From JARIHD01 sp035629475 (GTDB lineage Bacteria; Patescibacteriota; Saccharimonadia; Saccharimonadales; UBA4665), in the NCBI GenBank assembly GCA_035629475.1, contig DASPHS010000043.1, forward strand, positions 1-19,317: a stretch of DNA of 19,317 nt, in the 5' to 3' direction. The translations under genes were made by a program, and so were the position numbers. The notes beneath the pieces are model-generated. The model was not told the origin of the DNA, ran no database searches, and saw only the letters and a list, made by a program, of their open reading frames with translations. Shown in pieces: positions 13,549 through 19,317 of the stretch (position 1 is the stretch's first letter; every line of letters starts with the position of its first letter).

Positions 13549-13998
13549 TTACTTATCGGTATCGAGTGTGCCAGTCCTGGCACCGAACCTGAAAGTCTTG
13601 ATAGCGCCCTTCTTAGGCCGGGCGTCGCCGGTGCCACTTGTATAATTGCCAAGTGTCAGCTCTACGATGCTACACCCTGCCGCAATTGCCGTACCTTTGT
13701 TGATCTTACCGGAGGGGCAATATTCGACATCTATTTCCCGCTCCCCCGGTTTGTTCTCAACCTTCACCACCTGGACTTCAGCGCCCTGGTGAATGGTGAC
13801 CGGCGTATCCTCTGCGGGCGCTGCCGATGCTTCTGGTGACGCGCCCGGTGCTGGTGTAGTGGCTGACGCCGGAGCTTCAGGAGCCCTAGTACCACTGCAG
13901 CTGGACAAAGCAACAACGAGCGCCCCAGCCGCAGCGGGTGCGAGCACATAACGGATGAATGGATTGGACATATCAAGAGCGTGTGGTTGTTCGTGCAT
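13549..13998 (-). CDS. Small secreted lipoprotein of unknown function
   Basis: A 149-residue protein. A hydrophobic stretch (YVLAPAAAGALVVALSSC) ends in the lipobox LSSC with Cys near residue 34, so it should be lipid-anchored outside the membrane. A proline/alanine/serine-rich linker of about 35 residues follows, then a small domain with two cysteines (EYCPSG and AAGCSIVE) that could form a disulfide. I do not recognise the domain. The ATG at 13998 fits a promoter with TATTGT seven bases upstream. An internal ATG at 13971 would leave a more standard signal peptide but has no ribosome site. It is divergent from the GH63-type gene. Confidence 0.72.
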   Translation of the reverse strand: MHEQPHALDMSNPFIRYVLAPAAAGALVVALSSCSGTRAPEAPASATTPAPGASPEASAAPAEDTPVTIHQGAEVQVVKVENKPGEREIDVEYCPSGKINKGTAIAAGCSIVELTLGNYTSGTGDARPKKGAIKTFRFGARTGTLDTDK

Positions 13999-14005
13999 AG
14001 TTTAG

Positions 14006-14046
14006 ACAATATCGGCGTGGGCTGGAGCGGTCAAGTGTTTTATACT
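14006..14046. promoter_or_regulatory. Back-to-back promoters of the lipoprotein and glycosidase genes
   Basis: Leftward, TTGACC (14034-14029), a 17-base spacer and TATTGT (14011-14006) lie seven bases before the ATG at 13998. Rightward, TATACT (14041-14046) is six bases before the ATG at 14053, without a clear -35. Both start codons lie within 54 bases, and the rightward polymerase footprint would overlap the leftward one, so expression of the two genes may be mutually exclusive. Neither gene has a Shine-Dalgarno site. Confidence 0.55.
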
Positions 14047-14052
14047 GAAAGC

Positions 14053-15369
14053 ATGAGCGAAACGCCCGATCTCAGCGAGCGAGCCACACAAGTACTGAAA
14101 GATAACGATCATGGGCAATACACCATACCCGCCGAGGGGTTGTATCCGCACCAATGGCTGTGGGACAGTGCCTTTATTGCTATTGGGCAACGACACTACG
14201 ATGTTGAACGTGCCAAAATGGAAATCCTCAGCCTGCTGACCGGCCAGTGGAGTAACGGCATGGTGCCGCACATGATTTTTGACAAAGACCCGGCTTATCG
14301 TCGCGACCACAACTTCTGGCGCAGCTGGGTAAGTCCTTTTGCACCTGATGACGTCATAACAAGTGGCATCACCCAACCACCGGTACTGGCTGAAGCTATC
14401 GTTAAAATTGGTGAAAAATTAGACCTTGTGGAACGCCGCAGCTGGTATCGCCAAGTGTTCCCGGCCCTGCTGGCCTACCACCAATGGCTCTATGCCGACC
14501 GTGACCCGCATGGGGAAGGCCTGACACTGCAGATTCACCCCTGGGAGACGGGCCTCGATACCAATCCGGCTTGGATGAGCGAAATGCACGAGCACTTACT
14601 GCCCTGGTGGGTTGGTGCCGTGCAGAAGACACATATGGATGTGGTCATCAACATGTTCCGGCGCGACCACATGGGCGGCATGCGACCACGCTACTCCACC
14701 ATCGACGCGCTGACGATGTTCGACGCCCAACGCCGCCTGCGCCGCAAAGAATACAATATCGATAAAATACTCAGCCATTCTCTGTTCGCAATCGAAGACG
14801 TAGCATTCAATGCTATCCTCATCCGGGCTAACGACCACCTGATAAGCATCGCCCGTTCTTTACGCCAGGACATACCAGAAGACCTGTTGAAACGCTTTGC
14901 TAAATCACGTAAGGCCCTCGAAGGGCTGTGGGATCCCTTCACCGAAACCTACTATGCCCGGGACTTTGTGACCCACAAGCTCATCAAAGAACCGACCATC
15001 GCCACCCTCTTGCCCCTGTATGCCGGCTGTATTGATGCCGACCGTGCTGCTCGCCTGGTCAAGAAATTAGAGAACGAACACTTGTTTGGCTCTACCTATC
15101 CGGTGCCCAGCACACCGCTCAATTCAACATGGTTCAATCCGGATGGGTACTGGCAAGGACCCACCTGGCTCAATACCAACTGGATGATTATTGACGGTCT
15201 GAAACGCTATGGCTACAAACACCATGCTGCAGCATTGATTGAAAGCTCACTGGAGCTGGTGGATGAAGGCGGTTTTTATGAGTACTTTAACCCACTCACC
15301 GGCAAGCCATTAGGCGCTCGCAACTTCAGCTGGACGGCGGCCGTGGCGCTTGACTGGCTGAACTCCTAG
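14053..15369 (+). CDS. GH63-type (alpha/alpha)6-barrel glycosidase, mannosyl/glucosylglycerate hydrolase-like
   Basis: A 438-residue soluble glycoside hydrolase. It shows the family run YPHQWLWDSAFIAIG (about residues 32-46), GQWSNGMVPHMIF, ITSGITQPPVLAEA, HPWETGLD (residues 162-169) and DEGGFYEYF (404-412). By analogy with Thermus mannosylglycerate hydrolase, Asp169 would be the general acid and Glu410 the general base. There is no signal peptide, so it acts in the cytoplasm, perhaps on glucosylglycerate, mannosylglycerate or another small glucoside; the true substrate is not readable. I start at 14053 because TATACT is six bases upstream. An in-frame upstream ATG at 13981 would overlap the divergent lipoprotein gene and its promoter. 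Confidence 0.83.
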   Translation: MSETPDLSERATQVLKDNDHGQYTIPAEGLYPHQWLWDSAFIAIGQRHYDVERAKMEILSLLTGQWSNGMVPHMIFDKDPAYRRDHNFWRSWVSPFAPDDVITSGITQPPVLAEAIVKIGEKLDLVERRSWYRQVFPALLAYHQWLYADRDPHGEGLTLQIHPWETGLDTNPAWMSEMHEHLLPWWVGAVQKTHMDVVINMFRRDHMGGMRPRYSTIDALTMFDAQRRLRRKEYNIDKILSHSLFAIEDVAFNAILIRANDHLISIARSLRQDIPEDLLKRFAKSRKALEGLWDPFTETYYARDFVTHKLIKEPTIATLLPLYAGCIDADRAARLVKKLENEHLFGSTYPVPSTPLNSTWFNPDGYWQGPTWLNTNWMIIDGLKRYGYKHHAAALIESSLELVDEGGFYEYFNPLTGKPLGARNFSWTAAVALDWLNS

Positions 15370-15581
15370 AACGGAAAATCCAAGATGGCTATCTCTTCGT
15401 CGGTCGGATAACGATCTTCGGGGTTAGGGCCGAACATGTTGACCATGCCGAAGTCAGGCCCCGCAGGGTCCATATACCTATACAGCCCTTCGAGCACCAT
15501 GCCAGCTTCGGTATCCAGCTGTTCACCCAGCGCATTAAGCAGCTCACCGACGTCCAATAGTGACTCGGTGCGCCAGCGCAT
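15366..15581 (-). CDS. Small hypothetical acidic protein coupled to rmuC
   Basis: A 71-residue protein with no recognised domain. It is acidic, has no membrane segment, and ends in PTDEEIAILDFPF. Support comes from context: its ATG shares a base with the rmuC stop (TAATG), typical of translational coupling. Its stop shares CTAG with the stop of the convergent glycosidase gene. A chance ORF is less likely but not excluded. Confidence 0.55.
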   Translation of the reverse strand: MRWRTESLLDVGELLNALGEQLDTEAGMVLEGLYRYMDPAGPDFGMVNMFGPNPEDRYPTDEEIAILDFPF

Positions 15582-16678
15582 TAGTCGTCCAGTACCGGCT
15601 TATCAAGCAGTAATGGCTCGACACTTGGTGCGGTATGGGCAATTTTGACGACGTCTTTATCAATTTTCTTCAGCTCTTTGTGTGCCGTGTTAAAGTGGCC
15701 GACGCTGGTGCCTAGGCTGTTACCAAGCTTTTGCATGAACTGTTCGTAGGTGCTGATGTGGCGTCCAAGCTCGCCGACACGCTTCTGGATTTCTTTGGCC
15801 TGGTCTTCGATTTGTAGGCTGCGGAGCCCCTGGAGCACGGTCTGTAAATAAGCCATAAACGTCGTTGGACTAACGATAATAACGTTTTTCTCACGAAACG
15901 CGTATTCAATAAGGTCACGCGCTGAGGTATTGGTCATGCCCACCTTATTCACCAGCAGGTCATAGTAGATAGCTTCACTGGGAATGAACATGAAAGCATA
16001 GTCCATGGTGCCGTCTTTGGGGCGGATGTATTTAGCTGTCTCGTCGATACGGTTCTTCAGGTCCAGCTTGAAGGCCCTGGCCAACAGCTCACGCTGCGGT
16101 TTGTCGGTCTCTTCGACGAGCCGGTTGTAGTTTTCCAGGGTAAATTTGGAGTCGACAGGCAGCATGCGGCCCTTGTCCAGTATGACAACCGCGTCACAGA
16201 TCAGGTCTTTGCCATCATCGCCCTTGCCAATTTTGTATTGGAGCTTGAAGCCGTCATGTGGCAGTACGTTTTCAAGGACTTGACTCAGGTAATATTCTCC
16301 AAGGACACCGCGCTGCTTGGGGTTTTGCAGCACATTTTGCAGGGTGCGCAGCTCGTCAGCCACATTAACGACCCGTTTATTGGTCTCATCCAGCTTGGTC
16401 AGGCGCTCTGTCACATCACCAATCAGTTTAGAGCTGGCACTGAATTGCCGCATGATGGAATCACGCATCATCTCCTGGTTTTTGTCCATCTTGTCGGTTA
16501 TCTGTGACTGCAACCCATCTTTCAGCTTGGTAATATCATCACTAATACGACTCAAATCTTGCTTAAGCAACAGTGCCGATTGCGCGTCGCGGCCGGCAGC
16601 AGGTTTGCGTAATAACATAATGACCACCACGAAGAGCGCAGCCGTAACAAGACCCAAAATAATAACTGCAGTAAGCAT
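15581..16678 (-). CDS. rmuC: RmuC family protein (DNA recombination protein)
   Basis: A 365-residue protein with one N-terminal membrane segment (VIILGLVTAALFVVVIMLL, residues 5-23), a coiled-coil region to about residue 115, and a C-terminal RmuC nuclease-like domain. The domain shows LGEYYLSQVLENVLP, ICDAVVILDKGRMLPVDSKF and YAFMFIPSEAIYYDL, which hold the PD-(D/E)xK-type acid and DSK residues typical of the family. RmuC limits inversion at short inverted repeats in Escherichia coli, a relevant role beside palindromic repeats. A TATACT box lies eight bases before the ATG. The small acidic ORF follows with a TAATG overlap. Confidence 0.92.
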   Translation of the reverse strand: MLTAVIILGLVTAALFVVVIMLLRKPAAGRDAQSALLLKQDLSRISDDITKLKDGLQSQITDKMDKNQEMMRDSIMRQFSASSKLIGDVTERLTKLDETNKRVVNVADELRTLQNVLQNPKQRGVLGEYYLSQVLENVLPHDGFKLQYKIGKGDDGKDLICDAVVILDKGRMLPVDSKFTLENYNRLVEETDKPQRELLARAFKLDLKNRIDETAKYIRPKDGTMDYAFMFIPSEAIYYDLLVNKVGMTNTSARDLIEYAFREKNVIIVSPTTFMAYLQTVLQGLRSLQIEDQAKEIQKRVGELGRHISTYEQFMQKLGNSLGTSVGHFNTAHKELKKIDKDVVKIAHTAPSVEPLLLDKPVLDD

Positions 16679-16686
16679 ATGCCTTT

Positions 16687-16692
16687 AGTATA
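16687..16692 (-). promoter_or_regulatory. Candidate -10 box of rmuC
   Basis: TATACT on the reverse strand ends eight bases before the ATG at 16678. No ribosome binding site lies between, so the mRNA would be essentially leaderless. The -35 candidates (TTGATT, 19 bases away) are weak. Confidence 0.5.
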
Positions 16693-16709
16693 CTCTACTA
16701 CGCTCATGG

Positions 16710-17564
16710 TTAATCAAGATGTGCCCAGGCTCGTAAACGCTGGGGCAGTATACGCACAAAAGCTACGGCGGCAGTACCAAGCGCCAGACCACCAACAAGG
16801 TCGAGAGGAATATGAACACCCAGATACAGCCGGGAGATGCCTACCGCCACAATCAGTATGGGAATTATCCAACGAAGCTTCCACGGCAAGTACGGCAACA
16901 GTGTCAGGGTTATGACAGTGATTGCCATGGTGTGACCTGAGGGAAAACCCATGCCTGTCTCAGCTACACGGGCATGCACATCCTCAAACAATCCCAACGG
17001 ACGTGGCCGTTCGATAAAATGCTTAGCCAACACCGTAACACCATAAGCACCGATTATAGTAAACGCCAGGCGCCAAGCCAGGCGGTAATAGCGGGCTATA
17101 TATGCACCAAGTACAGCAATGGCCGCTCCCCAGGTGCTGCCCAGGAACGTAATGATAGTCATGAGGCGGTAAAAGCCTTCCGACTGGTTGTTCACTTCGC
17201 GGAACCAGGTATACTCCCAGCCCGTAGCCTTATGGGAAAGTGCCAGCACAGTAGCGCCAGCAAATAGCGTGAGCGCCACGACAAAGGCAGCAACATACCA
17301 CCAGTAGTGGCCTCGCGGTGCTTGCTCCGGCTCCAGTGACTGGGCGGGAGCCTTGGGTGGCTGCGTTGGCTGTTTGCGCTGAGCGCTTGGACGTTGGGCG
17401 GCAGACGATGGGCGCTTAGCCGCAGGAGCCGCCTGCTTTATTGCGGCAATAGGGCGCTTCGCAGCAGCCATTGACCTAGGGGCTGCTGCTGTGGGACGTT
17501 TAGGTATCCCTTTTGTTTTTTTGAGCGCTGCTTTTTGCGCTTTTAATGCTTTTTCAGAAATCAC
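16710..17564 (-). CDS. PAP2-superfamily membrane phosphatase with basic N-terminal extension
   Basis: A 284-residue membrane phosphatase of the PAP2/undecaprenyl-pyrophosphatase type, likely acting on lipid phosphates. The three phosphatase signatures are complete: KHFIERPRP (KxxxxxxRP), PSGHT, and SRLYLGVHIPLDL (SRxxxxxHxxxD). Residues 1 to about 85 are a soluble, low-complexity Ala/Lys/Pro/Gln tail with repeated KRP-type motifs (AAKRPIA, PAAKRPS), predicted to be cytoplasmic, ahead of the six-helix domain. I place a GTG start at 17564 after a TATACT box at 17579-17574. The basic tail is unusual and could bind membrane or nucleic acid. Confidence 0.88.
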   Translation of the reverse strand: MISEKALKAQKAALKKTKGIPKRPTAAAPRSMAAAKRPIAAIKQAAPAAKRPSSAAQRPSAQRKQPTQPPKAPAQSLEPEQAPRGHYWWYVAAFVVALTLFAGATVLALSHKATGWEYTWFREVNNQSEGFYRLMTIITFLGSTWGAAIAVLGAYIARYYRLAWRLAFTIIGAYGVTVLAKHFIERPRPLGLFEDVHARVAETGMGFPSGHTMAITVITLTLLPYLPWKLRWIIPILIVAVGISRLYLGVHIPLDLVGGLALGTAAVAFVRILPQRLRAWAHLD

Positions 17565-17573
17565 GTACTAAGA

Positions 17574-17579
17574 AGTATA
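17574..17579 (-). promoter_or_regulatory. Candidate -10 box of the PAP2 gene
   Basis: TATACT on the reverse strand is nine bases before the GTG at 17564 and seven bases after the upstream glycosylase stop codon. It matches the -10 boxes of several other genes here in sequence and distance. It supports the GTG start and separates this gene from the mpg transcript. Confidence 0.45.
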
Positions 17580-17585
17580 GCACCA

Positions 17586-18170
17586 TTAGCGTCTTGAAAC
17601 GAAGGGATTACCTGTCTGATAAAAGCGCCATGGACGATCAGTATCCTTGCTGATACCGATGCGTGTCGTCTGCGTAATCGCGTCAGGCGGAAGGGCTGGC
17701 TGTACCACTAGCCTCACCGGTGCGTGCCGCAAGTCATGACCGTTCTGTTCTTTGGTGATGCCGAGTGCCTGGCAGGCCTTACCTGGCCCGTTCGTCAGCT
17801 GCTGGCGCGGCATAGCACCACGGCGTGCCTGCATGGCAGCCTCCCCTGATAATGGTTCAAGCGCCCTGATAAGTACCGCCGAGCCCTCGCCCGCTGGCCC
17901 AGTCACCACGTTCATGCAATAGTGCATGCCATACGTAAAGTACACATACAGAAAACCCGCCGGGCCAAACATTATGTCTGTTCGCGGTGTGCGTCCCTTA
18001 TAGCTATGGCTTGCGGCATCGAGCTGATGGTAGGCTTCGGTTTCAACGATGCGGCCTATAAGTGTTTCGCCATCCAGCTGGCGCACTATATGGCAGCCGA
18101 TAAGCCGCCGTGCGGCGTCAACCGGATCACCTTCTAGAAACGAGTACTCAGGCGTCGTTTGATGGGGCAT
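17586..18170 (-). CDS. mpg: 3-methyladenine DNA glycosylase (Mpg/AAG family)
   Basis: A 194-residue base-excision repair enzyme that removes alkylated and deaminated purines. Family landmarks in order are GRIVETEAYHQLDAASHSYK (with the catalytic Glu), RTDIMFGPAGFLYVYFTYGM, HYCMNVV, LTNGPGKACQALGI and the C-terminal PWRFYQTGNPFVSRR. Length is right for a bacterial AAG. The start is ATG at 18170 with AAGG and AGG upstream. The gene overlaps the flavin reductase stop by 23 bases, so the two are co-transcribed. Confidence 0.95.
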   Translation of the reverse strand: MPHQTTPEYSFLEGDPVDAARRLIGCHIVRQLDGETLIGRIVETEAYHQLDAASHSYKGRTPRTDIMFGPAGFLYVYFTYGMHYCMNVVTGPAGEGSAVLIRALEPLSGEAAMQARRGAMPRQQLTNGPGKACQALGITKEQNGHDLRHAPVRLVVQPALPPDAITQTTRIGISKDTDRPWRFYQTGNPFVSRR

Positions 18171-18723
18171 TACGACCTGCCTTCAGCAGCCGGGCCAGCC
18201 AAATCAGCTCATCCCAGGCGGCCTGGACCGTTTTGGTGTACGTGTCAGCCTGGTCAGGGTGGATGGCGCCCTGCTCGTCAAAAATATTCTGTACTCGGGG
18301 GAAGTACGGGGTATGCTGCGCAATTACCAGGCCAATCGTATGCAGCAACGGCAGCAATCCTTCGACGGCACGCGTACCACCCCAGCCGCCATTGCTCACA
18401 CCGGCAATCGCCACTGCCTTGTGATAGTAGTGTTCATATTCGCTGTCGATCATGCGCTTCAGGCTGCCCGGAAAACTGTGATTGTATTCCGGCGTCACAA
18501 TGAAAAACCCGTCGGCACGGGCCGTAATGGCAGTGTAGCGCGGGTCCTTACCCTCATCGTCGTTACCGTCATCGGGAAACGTAAAATCACGCGGGTCAAC
18601 AAACACCAGCTCCACGCCGGGATAGCGCTCGCCAATACTGGCCACAAACCTCGAAGCTTTAATAGATTCGCGCTTCGGGCGTGTCGTACCCTCAATAACA
18701 GCTATAACAAGTTTCTCATTCAT
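18148..18723 (-). CDS. NADPH-dependent FMN reductase family protein
   Basis: A 191-residue flavodoxin-fold reductase that probably reduces quinones, azo or nitro compounds, or free FMN, using NAD(P)H. VIAVIEGTTRPKRES forms the FMN phosphate loop near the N-terminus, TPEYNHSFPGSLKRMID is the family hallmark, and AGVSNGGWGGTRAVEGL contacts flavin. I take the ATG at 18723: TACAAT lies seven bases upstream, and an ATG nine codons earlier would contain this -10 box. Its 3' end overlaps mpg. Pairing a flavin reductase with an alkylation-repair glycosylase may be a stress response, but no operator is seen. Confidence 0.9.
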   Translation of the reverse strand: MNEKLVIAVIEGTTRPKRESIKASRFVASIGERYPGVELVFVDPRDFTFPDDGNDDEGKDPRYTAITARADGFFIVTPEYNHSFPGSLKRMIDSEYEHYYHKAVAIAGVSNGGWGGTRAVEGLLPLLHTIGLVIAQHTPYFPRVQNIFDEQGAIHPDQADTYTKTVQAAWDELIWLARLLKAGRNAPSNDA

Positions 18724-18730
18724 AGGAATA

Positions 18731-18736
18731 ATTGTA
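18731..18736 (-). promoter_or_regulatory. Candidate -10 box of the FMN reductase-mpg pair
   Basis: TACAAT on the reverse strand ends seven bases before the ATG at 18723. There is no Shine-Dalgarno and no good -35. It lies 35 bases after the reverse transcriptase stop codon, so the pair can be transcribed independently of that gene. Confidence 0.45.
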
Positions 18737-18771
18737 CCCTGACAGACCACATTTCGCAGCCTTTAGCTCAA

Positions 18772-19317
18772 TCAATCTTTCCACGATGACTTCCACTTCG
18801 CATGATGACGGATTCTACTAACCTGCTGATCAACGGCAGCTGATTGAGTCTTTTTGCGTACGCTTTTAAGGTATCGTATGTCCTTCATATCTTCCTTGAA
18901 TCGCAAATGGCGAGCAAGTGTTCCCGAGCGCACAGTAATCTGCTCACCATTGAAGTGCAGACCAAGATACTGAGCCTCTTCGCGTTTACTGTCGCTTCTT
19001 GGTTCAATTTCCGAGGTAATATTTTGTATACGTTTCTGCCCGTTCTGACGTCGGAAGGCCTCGGTTTTAGCAGCACCCAATTTTAAACCCTCAACTTTTA
19101 AAATCCGGCAGACAGTTTCGTACAGCCCCTTAGCCTCGCCCAAGGGAACCAGAATAAAAATATCGTCGCTATACCTACGGTATACGCCGCCAAGTTGATC
19201 AGCAACGAGCTCTTTCATAGTAGTATCAAAATCAAGCAAGAATAGATTCGCCAACGTACCACTCATGGGGTTACCCTGAGGAATGCCGTAACCCTTTGTG
19301 TTTTTCTTAAGAAATGG
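18772..19317 (-). CDS. Reverse transcriptase, 3' part (5' end beyond window)
   Basis: The reading frame is open to the window edge and gives the last 181 residues. It begins PFLKKNTKGYGIPQGNPMSG and continues TLANLFLLDFD, which is RT motif 4. The catalytic YSDD in RYSDDIFILV follows at about residue 51, then a motif 6-like GLKLGAAKTEAF and a YLGLHFNG motif 7. QGNPMSG is unlike the SQ-type motif of diversity-generating enzymes. Retron, intron and Abi/UG-type defence RTs remain possible; the class cannot be decided without the N-terminus. No maturase or HNH domain follows: the C-terminus is short and basic. A hand count over 18781-19260 gives about 46% GC, versus about 55-60% in three sampled 60-base stretches of neighbouring genes, consistent with recent acquisition. 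Confidence 0.85.
   Translation of the reverse strand, partial: PFLKKNTKGYGIPQGNPMSGTLANLFLLDFDTTMKELVADQLGGVYRRYSDDIFILVPLGEAKGLYETVCRILKVEGLKLGAAKTEAFRRQNGQKRIQNITSEIEPRSDSKREEAQYLGLHFNGEQITVRSGTLARHLRFKEDMKDIRYLKSVRKKTQSAAVDQQVSRIRHHAKWKSSWKD

Noticed and set aside
13981..14052. Extended N-terminus of the GH63-type protein from the ATG at 13981
   Set aside because: The extra 24 residues would run through the divergent promoters and overlap the lipoprotein gene. The ATG at 14053 follows a TATACT box and begins the family-like sequence.
18772..19317. Diversity-generating retroelement reverse transcriptase
   Set aside because: DGR enzymes have an (I/L/V)GxxxSQ motif 4; this one has QGNPMSG. 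No template/variable repeat pair or variable C-type-lectin gene is seen in the window.
1..19317. Recoded UGA (as in Absconditabacteria/Gracilibacteria)
   Set aside because: Genes end at TGA where homologous proteins end (for example the gdpD-like gene, HIT, padR and the RT), and no in-frame TGA occurs inside the conserved domains.
1..19317. tRNA genes, rRNA genes or CRISPR arrays
   Set aside because: The intergenic gaps were read for cloverleaf landmarks (such as GTTCGANTC) and for regularly spaced repeats; none was found. A covariance search could still reveal something missed by eye.

Overview
The window is a compact bacterial chromosome segment of about 19 kb. It carries some twenty protein genes with gaps of only 5 to 270 bases. 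The code is standard: TGA is used as a stop at, for example, the ends of the gdpD-like gene and the reverse transcriptase gene. Gene content and protein style suggest a Patescibacteria/CPR organism, probably Saccharibacteria-like, though this is an inference from appearance and not a database match. The main pointers are the CPR-like thioredoxin reductase, short gaps, several genes with a -10 box only 6 to 9 bases before the start codon, and few obvious terminators. No tRNA, rRNA, CRISPR array or insertion sequence was seen.

Layout. At 1-41 is the start of a leftward gene that leaves the window. At 309-1660 a rightward pair encodes a glycerophosphodiester phosphodiesterase-like enzyme and an FNR-like flavoprotein reductase. 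They converge with a leftward redox and folding group: thioredoxin reductase, a small glutaredoxin, a membrane-anchored FKBP prolyl isomerase and a Nudix hydrolase (1666-4303). An ABC exporter follows (4345-6132). Next, transcribed leftward, is a phenylalanyl-tRNA synthetase operon pheS - four-helix-bundle protein - HIT protein - pheT (10678 down to 6197). A rightward yajQ (10892-11389) converges with a leftward padR-pspC envelope-stress pair (13457 down to 11395), whose promoter has a clear consensus and an inverted-repeat operator. A small lipoprotein gene (13549-13998) is divergent from a GH63-type glycosidase (14053-15369). The glycosidase converges on a leftward rmuC plus small-ORF pair. 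Further on are a PAP2 phosphatase, a flavin reductase coupled to a 3-methyladenine DNA glycosylase, and at the right edge the 3' part of a reverse transcriptase gene (18772-19317).

Non-coding content is unusually rich for such a compact region. Two copies of a roughly 120-nt element (164-283 and 3148-3279) fold into long hairpins with compensatory base changes, which suggests a structured RNA or structured repeat family. Four REP-like hairpins with TACTGG...ATGACG ends lie at 126-156, 2743-2771, 10744-10773 and 10836-10866, two of them preceded by a second shared block. First genes of transcription units tend to have a -10 box at nearly leaderless distance, while downstream genes have Shine-Dalgarno sites or overlap the previous stop.

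The most promising items are the structured repeat pair, the incomplete reverse transcriptase (its motif 4 excludes a DGR enzyme, and its base composition is lower in GC), the HIT and four-helix genes inside the pheST operon, and the autoregulatory-looking padR operator.
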